A DNA stretch of 64,000 nucleotides, taken from NCBI RefSeq assembly GCF_958979055.1, contig NC_084886.1, forward strand, positions 11,022,654-11,086,653, given 5' to 3'. The position numbers and the translations under genes are program-made. Below the pieces are notes generated by a model. It had not been told where the DNA came from and made no database searches. It was given only the letters and a program-made list of their open reading frames with translations. Positions 1 through 11,900 of the stretch are shown here, one piece after another. Source of the DNA: Alnus glutinosa. Lineage: Eukaryota; Streptophyta; Magnoliopsida; Fagales; Betulaceae. Each line of letters opens with the position of its first letter. Position 1 is the first letter of the stretch.

Positions 1-2289
1 TTTGTGGGTTAGTAAACACCCCCAAAAATGCATGACCAACCACCTTTGATTCCCATTGATCTATATATTAATAAATTTTTCTTTAAAAAAAAATGATATA
101 ATTAAGAAATTGACGTCCCAACTTGTAATATAGTAGCAACTAGTATATTTAGGTTTGGTACAAGTGCAATTGTTGGGGATATGGTTGGTGTTAAACCAAA
201 AAAAAAAAAAAAAAAGTTGTAAGAAAATGACCTTCTTTTCATCTTTTTGAAACTAAATTTGCATTTCCTTTTCAACGTTTTGGTGGATCCAATCTCTTAG
301 CAGTACAACCACTAGGGGATCTGTCCATTTCTTTTAATTAATTAATTAATTTTACGCGGTATCAAAATAAATTTAGAGGTTATTAAGAGATATATATATG
401 TCAAAAAAATAATAATTTACTTTCTGCTGTCAAATTTCACCCTAAGACTTAACAGATTCAGTTAGCGTGGCACTGACTTAAATGGTACACATATCACAAT
501 TTTATTGGCTCTGACATGTCACACTATCGGAATATTTTAAGTCAGTGGCCGGAGGGAATTTTATTGTAGGGATTAAATTGTTTTTTTTTTTTTTTTTTTT
601 TTGGGTATACTTGCAAATTTTTGCTAAAATCTTGGGAGCCTAAAGTCTTCACCTAAAAGGATTAATACAGGCTTGAAATTAAAACAAGTGTTATAGTCGG
701 CCGGATATGATCAGCCTCCAAAACCAACCAGATCATGACTTTCTGACGTTTGGTATTGTTAATCAGGCAGTTGGGACCATTTTATTTTATTTTTTTTCAT
801 TTATTTGGTGTTAATATATATTATCATGATCATCATCATCCTCATATTACAAGCTAGCAGACTGAGACTTGGTGATAGTTTAAGGAAAAAACACTGGAAT
901 TTATTCATTGAATAGCAGCATAGGAAAGGAATATATGTTAATTAATCTGTATTATATTGATAATGCATGCAGTTGATCACAGCCAAATCTCCCAAAAAAA
1001 AAAAAAAATATGCTTAATTGCAACAGAAGTCAAAAGGTAATTTTGGAGACTTGTTAGGAGTGCCGGCAACGGCAAGATACCTCTGATGCTTACCTACACC
1101 GAGTACCTCTTCCACTTGCATGGAATAATTAGACAGGTATTAATGTACAGTGATTTTGGTTGGGTGTGGCATTCGGTTAATGTACGTCCTCTAGCGAGGT
1201 ACGTTTCTTGCTAGGTGTCACTCACTGGTATAATTAATATAGTTTTAATTAGCAGGATATATATATATATTAATGGCACCGATTCTAAATTCCTTGCCTC
1301 TTAAAATTGAATGTATTAAGGGCGTTGTCTGATTCCTTATCGGGAATATAAGTATATACAGTTAGGATGAGGACACGATGGTGATCACCTGCAACGTGTC
1401 TAGCTTTCTTCATTCTCTGAATGTACAGTTGGGTGGCCGATCTACCCTGCCGTCCACAGGGCTTGACTATCACGTGGAAAGGTTTTGGCTCCGCCCTCCA
1501 TCACCTTATTATAATAGCTTAAAGGCTAGTCTGTTTGGCAACACAAAAGAATATTGATTCTTTGATACTATTTTTTAAAAATAAATCATATTTTATTTAA
1601 TGTTTTAAAGTTTATCTCACAAAAATCAAATTTTAAAATTCATGAAGTAAATTAGAATTGAATTCTTACTCAAAAAATCGGAACACCCCCAAACAAAAAT
1701 CCGACCCAGCTAGCTGCAATCTTTCTTTGGAATAGGGTCTAACTTCTTTATCATTAAGGTCATCTATCTCCATCCATCATCACTTACTAAAAATTCTGTC
1801 ACACGTGCATTCCCTATCATTACCTTTTTTTGGGGATAATTAATGACGACTAATTTTGATCACGCTAATTAATCACATGAGAATTAAAGTCTGTTAACAC
1901 ACCAACCAAAAAAAAAAAAAAAAAAACTAGGTTAATTAGGGAATTTGAACCTTAATTGATTTAAACTTACTCAAAAGTTGATGTTTTCTCATGTCATGAC
2001 AACAAGTTTAAGTGAATATATACAAATTAATATGGTCCAACAACCCCCTTGAAGAGACAACACGTACATTACCTTAAAGGATCCACCTTAATTACAAGTA
2101 ATGACGACAGAAGAAAGAAGATATAGAATGAACAAACTATATCTCATCAAATGGATTATATCATAAGTCAAAGCTAATTAATACAATTAATGGCACTATA
2201 GTATTAAGAACCGAGAGTTGGGCCACCAATGTGTAGTGGTAGAACATAACGCTCTTCAGGTAGTGCAAGTTTTGGAAGAAAAAAAAAAA

Positions 2290-2500
2290 GATCGAAATTT
2301 AAGTAAGTATGACTATCTGGTTAAGAGATACCTCCAACAATGGAAGGTCAATCATACCAAGCGTTTCGCTAATAGAGACGTGCACCGTCTTGCGAATGAA
2401 GCATTTTTTCTTAAGGAGGAACGGGTTGTTATCGAGGATATTCTCATTTGCATTATTGATGCTATTTATGTTGGCGTTGTACTTAATTTGTTCTAATAAT
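2290..2500 (+). pseudogene. Probable LINE RNase H-like C-terminal relic
   Basis: One open frame reads ANRDVHRLANEA followed by a run ending VVIEDI. This resembles the end of the RNase H domain of plant LINEs, where an A-N-x-x-x-H-x-L-A-x-x-A motif is followed by a W-I-E-D/E-like stretch. Nothing upstream encodes reverse transcriptase, so this would be a short relic. Sequence just 5' of it (about 2215-2275) also looks faintly tRNA/SINE-like. The assignment rests on a short motif only. Confidence 0.3.
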
Positions 2501-3909
2501 ATTAGGGTTCGGCCACTTCTTTTTTTCTTTTTTTTTTTGAAAAAAAAAAGGAAAAAAAAGTAGGGGAGCTAGCTAGTCATGTGATGACTAATTTTCGGAT
2601 ATATATATATATATTAATCGAAAATTTAAATTTCATTTAGATGTCGAAATGTGGCAAGTGTTGCCACAATAAATGGGAGCGTCCATCTTTGCTCCAACCC
2701 AAGGATCTTTTCTGAAAACAACAGAAGTAGGCCACCCAACCAAACTGCCATGCACCACATGCATCATTCAATAAAATAAAATTTTCCTTTTTTTGAAAAA
2801 AATTTCAACTTTTTCCTTCAATTGTTTATTTCATTTTGTCCCACATTGAGAATTTTTATAACAACTTTTAGCACTTTATAAGGGATTGTCTTTCATTAAG
2901 TCGGTTTTTGAGTAGAGAAATGCTCGTGGTGTCACTGGCCATGTGTTATTTTTTTTTATTTTTTGTGAAATTTGATGCAAATTTTTTTTTTTTAACATTA
3001 ATAAATGTTTTTCCAACAGTTAATAACTGTTGTTTCGGTGGTCAAAAGCTGCTCTTATAATTCTATTTAAAATGATAATTTTAGAAATTCTAATTACTAT
3101 TTCTCTTTCTCGTTTTTATTCTCTTATGCTATCACACATTTTTGTTCAAGATAATATTTTAAATTTATAATTTGCACACTATATTCTGCCAATATAAGGT
3201 AGGAACAAAGAGTAAAACCTAATTTTAATATGAATCAAGCCTAATTTTATTATTTTTTTTTTAAAAAAAAAAAAATCAAAATTAAGAGACCATGACCCTC
3301 CCCTACTCCCTACTCCTTATTTGTGTCCGTATTGACAGCTAAGAAGTTATTTTCAGTCCAAATAAAAGGAAAAAGACCAATCTCAATCAAAGGGTCCCAT
3401 TGTCCGCATCCCAACTGTGCCCTTGACATTTTTCGGCCACGATGCCTGTGGGTTTGGTTAACACCTTCAGATTTGTCATTTAATATAAATATATATACAC
3501 ATATATTTCAATCGCTTTTGATTTGATTGAAATTTTTTTTTTTTTTTTTTTTTTTAATTTTTGATTTGATTGACATTTTAATGAGCCACTAGAGACACAT
3601 TCGAGTCGATGATCCAATAGGATGGACACCTTTTTGTACAAATTCTTTGCCTTTCACAGTAAGTAATATATATCCCATGTCTCGGTGCACTTATTCAAAC
3701 TCTCTCTCTATTAAAATGTCCATCACTTTCCAAATCAGCCGCGGGAGTGGCGCTGTTATACTAAAAGAAAGATTCTTTTTTTTTTTTTTTTAAATTAATA
3801 TAATTTTTAAAATTATTATTAGATGTGTTATATAGATTAACGATAATTTTAAAAGTCACATTAGTTTTAAGATGAATAAAAAAAACACCTGTCCTATATT
3901 ATACATAGA

Positions 3910-4076
3910 GCAGGTGCAATGTGGTTTATAAGGATAATCATGAGTGCTAGATCCTACATTACCTAGTTATTATGTGAAACTGGATTTCATAAGAGATTCT
4001 AAGAAAGCTCCAAATTGACTAGTCCTTTTGAGGTGATAGCGCAGATGTGGCTAGTGTTTTTCCTTAGATCGTTACA
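3910..4076 (+). mobile_element. Degenerate TRIM LTR fragment (same family as 18523-19023)
   Basis: The segment follows the second half of the LTRs at 18523-18725 and 18820-19023: a GTGG...TTATAA start, a decayed CCCACATTGG-like block, the block AAGCTCCAAATTGACTAGT, then GGTGATAGCGCAGATGTGG and a terminal GATCGTTACA. The left end is eroded and I find no target-site duplication, so this is a truncated or decayed LTR and not a whole element. Confidence 0.6.
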
Positions 4077-5591
4077 ATATGAATTCTCGTTATAGCATTA
4101 CTCATGCTCTTCATGACGAGTAATGCAAGTTCTCTAAAGTGTCATATCTATGACATACATTCACATGATAAAGTCCAAAGGACAACATTTGTTCTTATTT
4201 ATTTAAGTGGTGTTTACAATATAACAAGCTCTTATTTGTATTAGAATCAGATACTACAAATAGATTTTAACTACAACTAGGTAATAGTCTTCAATTGTGA
4301 TTAGGTGATAAATTTCACCCGTAACTATGCCACAGTCTTGAATTGTGACTAGTCTTTTACCATGGTTTGGAGTATTGAACTTTTGATATAATCCATTTGA
4401 TGACAAATGACAAAGATGTTAATGACTTCCTGTCTTGTAGTCCCACATACATAATGGTTGTTGCCACTCGGCTGCAGCAATCCGACAGGCTAAGATAGTA
4501 AGATTCACAAAGGGACAGACTAGACATGGTGGCGAAACCTACATCCGACCTAAAACCGCTCTCTTTTTTGACAATCTCTTCCTAAACTCACGCTACCTCA
4601 TTAAACGGCACATAATTTTGTCACAACCTAGTCCATATTTTGTTTTCTCCAATTTTTATAAATACTGACCTCACCTCACCAACTCTAATGCTAAATCACT
4701 TCATGTTAATTAATGTATTTGTAAACTATAAATTTATTTATACGGAAAACTTAACTTTAAAATGTGGAATTCTAATCTTCTGCTATTTCTTTCGTTTACT
4801 CCTTATTATTCAAAGTTTTTATATATAAGAATGACATATATCATTTAAACATGTGAGAAATACTTATTTTTTTTTATTAATGCTATTAAAAAAGCATGTG
4901 AGAAGCACATCCTATTAAAACATGTGATTCTCACATGCCAAATGACATATGTTAATATTATATGTGAATTGTATGAAATTTTGTCTATTATTCCCCCCAA
5001 AAGTTCATAAAATACATTTATGCGCTTAAATAAAAAAAAAAAAATCAGGAAAAAAAGAAGTTAAAAAAGGTAAAATAATAAGAAAAGAGACAGCCTATGG
5101 TCCTGACTCCTGTCGTGGGTTTTTGTTTTGTACTCTCTTGTTTTTATTAAAAAAAAGAAAAGAAAAGATGTTTTAGTCATTTTTGCTTCATCTGTTTGGA
5201 TTTTTTTATTTATTTTTATTTTTTAATCCTACCAGATGGGGTAAATGAATGAAAGGGGTTGATAAATTAAAAACTCCATATTACAGTTTTTAATTTTTAA
5301 TTTTTTAAATTAAAAATCATATGAAAGTTCAGGAGTAAATTAATAAAGTTCCCCTTTATTTTCAAAATACCCAACCAAAAGTCTTTCACTAATTTTTGAG
5401 TTACAATTTTGAAACACTCACACATACAAAAACGTGCACTAGTTTGAATATAACATACGTCAGAGCATTTTCAACGAGCTCTCTAAATTTTAACTAAAAA
5501 ATATATTTTTTGTTATTTTATCTGACTACTTTTCACAAGTATTAAATATTAAACTTTTCAAATATTTCTCTAATTTAACTAAATATTATTA

Positions 5592-5592
5592 T

Positions 5593-5632
<40 letters not shown>
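5592..5632 (+). repeat. (TA)n-(GA)n microsatellite upstream of kinase gene
   Basis: A TA run passes directly into a GA run, followed by a short G tract. It lies about 360 bp upstream of the kinase start codon. GA/CT repeats are common near plant transcription starts, so it may lie in the promoter or 5' leader. Confidence 0.8.
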
Positions 5633-5639
<7 letters not shown>

Positions 5640-5974
5640 AGACAGAGAGAGAATTAAAAGCGAGCGTGTGTTGGAGGCGCCTAGCCTGCAAGATGAGGCA
5701 TTCCTGATGTGAAAACAGTAGTGGGAATTGTTTTGTATATATATCTTCTAGAAGCAGAAATGGGATGAAGAATTGTATACAACAGAGACAGAAGAGTTCT
5801 CCCCTCCTTATGACATCATAAAAGGAGGCGGGTGTTCTAATCTCGGCGCTCATCATCATATCCCCATGCCATACAATTCAACCTCAAAGCCGCGTTGATA
5901 AAAAGCGCATCACATCTTCGGATTATACACGTAAAACATTTGTCCAAACCTTCCTTCCTTCAATCCTTCCATTC

Positions 5975-5989
5975 ATGTCCAGCTCCTAA
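5975..5989 (+). promoter_or_regulatory. Minimal upstream ORF overlapping the kinase start codon
   Basis: An ATG at 5975 opens a four-codon frame whose TAA stop shares one base with the annotated ATG (TAATG). If it is in the transcript, ribosomes would have to reinitiate at the overlapping ATG or scan to the next in-frame ATG at 6013, which has an A at -3 and so a better context. Confidence 0.4.
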
Positions 5990-8484
5990 TGCCATCCAAC
6001 CCATCTTCTACCATGCAGCTCAACCACCTCTGCCTCATTTTACCCACCGACTTCGACGAAATCAAGCAGCCGGCGGATCACGAATTACCCGCGAAGGAGG
6101 TCAAGAAACGCCCATATCGTGACTGCAGCAGTCACATTCTTGCTTCCCTCCGTGGCTTGCTATGCAGGGTTTATGACTCCAAGTGGTTAACTTTCTGTCA
6201 CCATGAGAGGCAGAGGAAGCAACGGTCTGCTGCTGGAGTGTTTCACGACACCGAGGGGATACAGCTTTCCGACAAGGTTGGCGGAGATAATCCGAGGATC
6301 TTTGGCTTTGCCGAGCTGTATATTGGGTCTAATGGGTTTAGCGAGGATGAAGTGCTCGGCAGTGGAGGCTTTGGCAAAGTGTATAGAGCGGTTCTGCCGA
6401 GTGATGGAACTTTGGTTGCTGTGAAGTGCTTGGCAGAGAGAGGGGAGCGGTTTGAGAAGACTTTTGTGGCGGAGTTGGTGGCGGTGGCTAACCTCCGCCA
6501 CCGGAACCTTGTCCGGTTGAGAGGTTGGTGCGTTCACGAAGACCAGCTGTTTTTGGTTTATGACTACATGCCCAACCGGAGCCTTGACCGCATACTTTTC
6601 AGAAGACCGGAGAACATGGGGTCGGCGCCTCCTCTGAGTTGGGAGCGTCGGAGGAATATTGTCGGAGGTCTGGCAGCTGCTCTTTTCTATCTTCACGAAC
6701 AGTTGGAAACTCAGATCATTCACCGGGACGTGAAGACAAGCAACGTGATGCTTGACTCCCATTATAACGCCCGGCTCGGTGATTTTGGCTTGGCAAGGTG
6801 GTTAGAACATGAACTGGAGTTCCAAACCAGCAGAGCGTCATTCCAAAATCACCAGTTTCGATTGGCGGAGACAACCAGAATTGGTGGCACAATTGGATAC
6901 TTGCCCCCCGAGAGCTTCCAAAAACGAAGTGTGGCCACCGCAAAATCTGACGTTTTCAGCTTCGGGATTGTTGCTTTGGAGGTGGTGTCGGGTCGGCGGG
7001 CAGTCGATCTCACATACCCGGATGATCAGATAATTTTGCTGGACTGGATCCGGAGGCTATCTGATGAAGGAAAGCTTCTTCAAGCAGGGGATAATCGGTT
7101 ACCGGATGGGTCTTACAGGCTTTCGGATATGGAGCGGCTGATTCAGCTTGGCCTTCTGTGTACACTCCACAGCCCGGAATCACGGCCAAACATGAAATGG
7201 GTTGTAGAAGCACTTTCAGGCAGCATTTCCGGCACACTGCCAGCTCTCCCATCATTCCGGTCCCACCCCCTATACATCTCTTTATCCTCCGCAACAAACA
7301 CGAGCACAAGCAACGCCACGACAGACAGCAGTAGCACAACTGCCACATCAGCCGCGTCGAACTATGTGACAGCCACCGGAGAAACCATATATGCGACTGC
7401 TGAATGTGGAAACTCAAACAGCAATCTCAATTCTTCCGACAGCATTCGCCGAGCAGCAACCTTTCACTTGGTGGAAACCCCACGAGAAATATCCTACAAG
7501 GAAATCATTTCTGCTACAAACAATTTCTCAGAGTCTCAAAGGGCAGCAGAGCTGGACTTCGGAACCGCCTACCACGGCGTCCTTGACAACCGTCACCATA
7601 TCCTGGTGAAGCGGCTTGGGATGAAGACATGCCCTGCTCTGCGAGCAAGATTCTCAAATGAACTCCAGAATCTGGGAAGGCTCCGCCACCGGAATTTGGT
7701 ACAGCTCCGTGGATGGTGCACCGAGCAAGGGGAGATGCTTGTTGTCTACGATTACTCAACAAATCGCCTTCTAAGTAACCAGCTTTTCCATCGTGTTAAT
7801 AGAACCCACCATTCTGTCTTGCTATGGCGTCACAGATACAACATAATCAGATCGCTTGCGTCAGCCATTCATTATCTTCACGAGGAATGGGATGAACAAG
7901 TTATCCACAGAAACATCACCTCTTCTGCGGTTATTCTTGATTCAGACATGAACCCGAGGCTCGGTAGTTTTGCCCTGGCCGAATTTCTGACCCGAAATGA
8001 ACATGGGCATCATGTTGTCACTAACACAAGCAAATCAGTTCGTGGGATATTTGGTTATATGTCGCCGGAGTACATGGAATCCGGTGAAGCAACCCCCGCG
8101 GCTGACATATATAGCTTTGGTGTTGTGGTGCTTGAGGTGGTTAGTGGAGAGATGGCGGTTGACTTCCGCTGGCCACAGGCTATATTGGTGAACAGGGTCC
8201 GTGAATTTCTGGCATGGAGAAGACCGTTGGAAGAACTGGCTGATACAAGGTTGAATGGGGAGTACAATCACAAAGAACTGATGAGACTCGTGAAACTAGG
8301 AATTGCATGCACAGGCTCCAACCCACTGTTAAGGCCAAGCATGAGGCAAATTGCAAGTATTCTTGATGGGAATGATGAATGCTTTGTGGATGAAGGCCGA
8401 ACGGAGAGCAGAGAAGAATGGAAAGAAAGAAATGCATCTTCTTTGTCATTGATTAAGAGGATTCAAGCTCTAGGAATACAATGA
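5989..8484 (+). CDS. LECRKS2: Receptor-like protein kinase S.2-like, double kinase (active + pseudokinase)
   Basis: Intronless 831-aa protein with two tandem Ser/Thr kinase-like domains and no lectin domain, signal peptide or membrane helix that I can see; this is the layout of Arabidopsis receptor-like kinase S.2 (At2g32800). Domain 1 (about 117-410) is complete: GSGGFG loop at 124-129, VAVK lysine 146, HRDVK at 245-249, DFG at 265-267, GTIGYLPPE at 300-308. A Ser/Thr/Asn-rich linker (about 430-485) follows. Domain 2 (about 505-795) keeps the lysine (VKRL, 541), but its glycine loop is degraded, HRD is HRN (640-642) and DFG is SFA (660-662), so it should be a pseudokinase. The likely role is cytoplasmic signalling, with domain 2 as regulator. 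Met9 (6013) may be the true start, because its context is better and the following MQLNHLC resembles family N-termini as I recall them. 3' UTR runs to about 8690. Confidence 0.93.
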   Translation: MPSNPSSTMQLNHLCLILPTDFDEIKQPADHELPAKEVKKRPYRDCSSHILASLRGLLCRVYDSKWLTFCHHERQRKQRSAAGVFHDTEGIQLSDKVGGDNPRIFGFAELYIGSNGFSEDEVLGSGGFGKVYRAVLPSDGTLVAVKCLAERGERFEKTFVAELVAVANLRHRNLVRLRGWCVHEDQLFLVYDYMPNRSLDRILFRRPENMGSAPPLSWERRRNIVGGLAAALFYLHEQLETQIIHRDVKTSNVMLDSHYNARLGDFGLARWLEHELEFQTSRASFQNHQFRLAETTRIGGTIGYLPPESFQKRSVATAKSDVFSFGIVALEVVSGRRAVDLTYPDDQIILLDWIRRLSDEGKLLQAGDNRLPDGSYRLSDMERLIQLGLLCTLHSPESRPNMKWVVEALSGSISGTLPALPSFRSHPLYISLSSATNTSTSNATTDSSSTTATSAASNYVTATGETIYATAECGNSNSNLNSSDSIRRAATFHLVETPREISYKEIISATNNFSESQRAAELDFGTAYHGVLDNRHHILVKRLGMKTCPALRARFSNELQNLGRLRHRNLVQLRGWCTEQGEMLVVYDYSTNRLLSNQLFHRVNRTHHSVLLWRHRYNIIRSLASAIHYLHEEWDEQVIHRNITSSAVILDSDMNPRLGSFALAEFLTRNEHGHHVVTNTSKSVRGIFGYMSPEYMESGEATPAADIYSFGVVVLEVVSGEMAVDFRWPQAILVNRVREFLAWRRPLEELADTRLNGEYNHKELMRLVKLGIACTGSNPLLRPSMRQIASILDGNDECFVDEGRTESREEWKERNASSLSLIKRIQALGIQ

Positions 8485-8957
8485 TAGTCACCCCCAATGT
8501 AACATTACAGAGCGAGAGATTGTATAAACTGGGTTCTGATGAGCTTGGCTTATAGCCAAGGAAGTCTGTGTTTTTGTATTCCGAAACTTTTCTAGTTAAG
8601 CTTTTTGTAGACTGTTTCAGCTAGATTTTGTGTATACCAGAAGAGAAGCATGTCTTCCTATCTTTTATGATAATATAGTGCACTCCAGTCTCCAGGTATA
8701 TCCAAATGACTGCCCTATCCATTGCCAAGAACCATTTATACAAAAGCTTTTCCAATAAAATTTGGAGAATATGGAAACGAACAGATTCAAACATCATCGT
8801 GATACATAAGATGGCTCAGAATTCAAACATTTGAAAAGAAATCATAAATGACAAAAGCTAGAGACAAAGCCTTTACAAATTCAAGATAGTTGGTGTATAC
8901 AAATGTATCAATGTGAAGTCTTCACATCCTGTTCATTTATACCTGCCCTCTATTTGT

Positions 8958-11900
8958 TTAAGTTTCTGTCCCAGGTATTTCTTCATCTGTCTCGATCCCA
9001 ACCCAGTTGATGAAAGCAAAGAGGAACTCCCTGAAACTGACCTTCCCATTCCTGTCCCAGTCCATTTCTTCTGCATTCATTCAAAAATATAATACATCAA
9101 TAAATAAACCAATATGATATAAAATTGAGAGGAGGAATAAAAAACTTCAGCAAGAAAAGACGTAGCCAGGTCTGATTAGAAATGCTAAAACGAGCGGAGC
9201 AAAGGGCTTTAGAGGGAAAAGGGGGGTTGTGGCAAGTTTTAATTTGAAGTAGGGAGTAAAGAAACCAAAACAAAAGCCAGAGTACAGCTAGTGAAGCAAA
9301 ATTCATACTGAATCGGGTCCTGGTGATGTGAGAAGGGGATTTCTCCCAAGGAGAAGCCTCATTCAATGCCTTGACCACGTCTTTCTTATTCAGCCTTCCA
9401 TCTCCATTTTTATCCAGAAAAAAGAATACTTCAATTATGGTGTCAAAAGTCGCTTCAAGCTGTGGCGAGCCTAACCTTGATGTCTGAAACAAAATCCAAA
9501 CCATTTGTATATGTATATATTTGATTAGTCCAATATTCGCTACACATGTTTAACTCTGAGATAAATTGAAGAATTAATAAAAAGTTTATCGTAAATACAG
9601 TATGAGAGGAAGAAGGCTCCTTCAGGAGATAGATGAGACAAAGAAGAACAATGAACTCGTTGAATTGTATCCCTTCACTGCCATCAATGTCACATGAATG
9701 GAAAAGATCCTCAACCTCCTCCTCTGTCAGATGGAGTTGCAGTTTTTGTAAGCATTTCTTTAGTTCCTCTCGGTCAATGGTTCCATTAGAGTCCTCATCT
9801 ATGAGTGAGAGAGAGAAATAACCACTTTTAAGTAAACTTTCTTGATAACAAATTCGAATTGGGAAAAGCTTAGGGAAAGGGGAATCAACCCAGTCTAAGA
9901 CTTACCATATTGTTCAAACACAGCTCTTATCTTTTTCAATCCCTCCTTGAACTGAGGGAACTTCATAATTATGCTGTCAAGTGACTTGAAATTGTGATGT
10001 CCCGATGAAACTCTCTTGGCCTCAGCCATTTTCCTTTCAAGCTTAGCATCCAACCTCTTATACTTGTTTGGTGAACCACAAGGGCAAAGCATGCTTCCCA
10101 CTTTGATGGACAAAGACTTCAGAGAAGGGCAACCGTGAGATGTGCCTTTAAATGAAACACAATGAGGAATCAATTTAAGCTCAAAATATATGATGAAACC
10201 CAGAACACGTCTTGTACATCTTACATCTGATCAATTGCTTCACCAGTTACATTTTAAGATAATCATTGCATTATATGACCATATAACATTTAAAAAATAC
10301 ATTCGAGAGAGGACAAGAATCAAAATGCTGACAGGTTATTCAAGCTGCCTTAATTATCTCAGCAGCATAGTATGGCAACACAGGGAAGAATATTTTGACA
10401 CATTAATGAATTTTCACAATTTGGAAACAAGTTTCTATCTCACCTTATCCATGCACTACTAAACATGCCTTTTGATATTACTTTCTATTTATCTGACCAA
10501 ATTGCGATTAAAAAAAAAAATCTTTATTTCTAGCATAGGTTTTCTTTTGGATTTCAGAAAGAACATGGGAAAGTAAAGGAAAGTGTAATATTGCATAGGA
10601 AAGAGTTTTCTTTCTTATTATTTTAAGGGCAAACAGGAAAGGACATAGGGTGGTGATGTTTTGGCAGCAAAGCTAACAATGTCATAGTGGAGGTGGTGAT
10701 AGTAAAGCCTTTGGAGCTGGTAATAATTGTGTAGCAGCAGCAGTATTGATTCTGATGCAAGTTGTGACACTAAAGACGTGGTGCTTATGACATACACTGA
10801 AGCAACAATCATACTTTAAGAGATACATATGGTTGAGCTGTGGCAATTTTAGTCTTAATGGTAGCAGCAGTCACAATGCACATGATGTGATAGTGGAGTG
10901 TACTAGTGCTGGTAGCAAAGAGATGTTTGCTATTGTGCCGATGGTCTTGGTAGAGCCTCAATTGCCAAATTTAACCTCGTGCTGATAGCACTTTGTATAC
11001 ATGAAACTGCCCTAGTTTCAGCTTCCAACACTTGGACTCAAGCGCTTTCAACACTAACTCACTATCCTTCACATTTTGATAGGAACCCAAAGGTTTCTAT
11101 CGGTTGAAAATAAAATAAATAAATGGAAAAATGAATAAATCAACTGCTTCAAGGGAATCGGACCTCCAATTGATCACTTCGAGGGATCAACCTCTAAATG
11201 TTGCGTAAAGCAATTGATGTTTTCTACATATTTTTATAAAGAGGATTGCAGCATATTCTAGGAAAATAATTATTTCAAAATCACCTACTAATTGGCGCGA
11301 TGATTTAGTAAAGCTCATTGATCCTTAATTCTACAGAAAGTGACATTTGTGGGAGTATACTCTTGCTGAATCTGCTGAAGAAATATGGCTTGATCTTAGG
11401 GAGCGTTTCGCCCAAACAAATGCCCAAAATCTATCAACTCAAATGGTCAATCTCATCTTTGAAACAAGGAAGAGTCATCTGTTTCTACCTACTTTACAAA
11501 AATGAAGGCACTATGGGATGAATTGAATTCACTTAGTAATAAAGCCTTGCACTTGCGGTCTTGGTAAAGCAAATACCACGCAGCAGCAACAGGATTGCTA
11601 ATGGAATTCCTCCAAAGGGCTCCATAAACGATATTCAGCCCTTCGTAGTCAGATTTTGCTAATGGATCCTTTTCCGAATGCTACAAAAATTTATGCCTTG
11701 GTTCGCCAAGAGGAGAAGCAGCAAGAAATACAGTGTCTCCTTCCATCACTGCAACAGAAGCCACAGCCCTCTCAGTCAATCTAGCTCCTTCTAATACTGT
11801 CAACCGTGCTAATATTAGCACCAATAATGATAGGGATTCTCGCTCCAATCTCCAAGCTAAAAGGTCAAACAATAACAACCAACGCAGTAGTGATCGAAGG

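Larger units (their letters stand above)
1..5590. other. Gene-free AT-rich intergenic region
   Basis: I see no supportable protein-coding gene here. The stretch is AT-rich with many A or T homopolymer runs, short TA tracts and stop codons in all frames. Open frames in it are short, low in complexity and without recognisable motifs. The only parts I can assign are a probable LINE-derived fragment near 2.3-2.5 kb and a TRIM LTR fragment near 3.9-4.1 kb, listed separately. The right end serves as upstream DNA of the double-kinase gene. Confidence 0.6.

Noticed and set aside
7010..7417. 135-codon open frame antisense to the kinase gene
   Set aside because: It is a shadow of the kinase coding frame, low in complexity in its translation, with no known domain.
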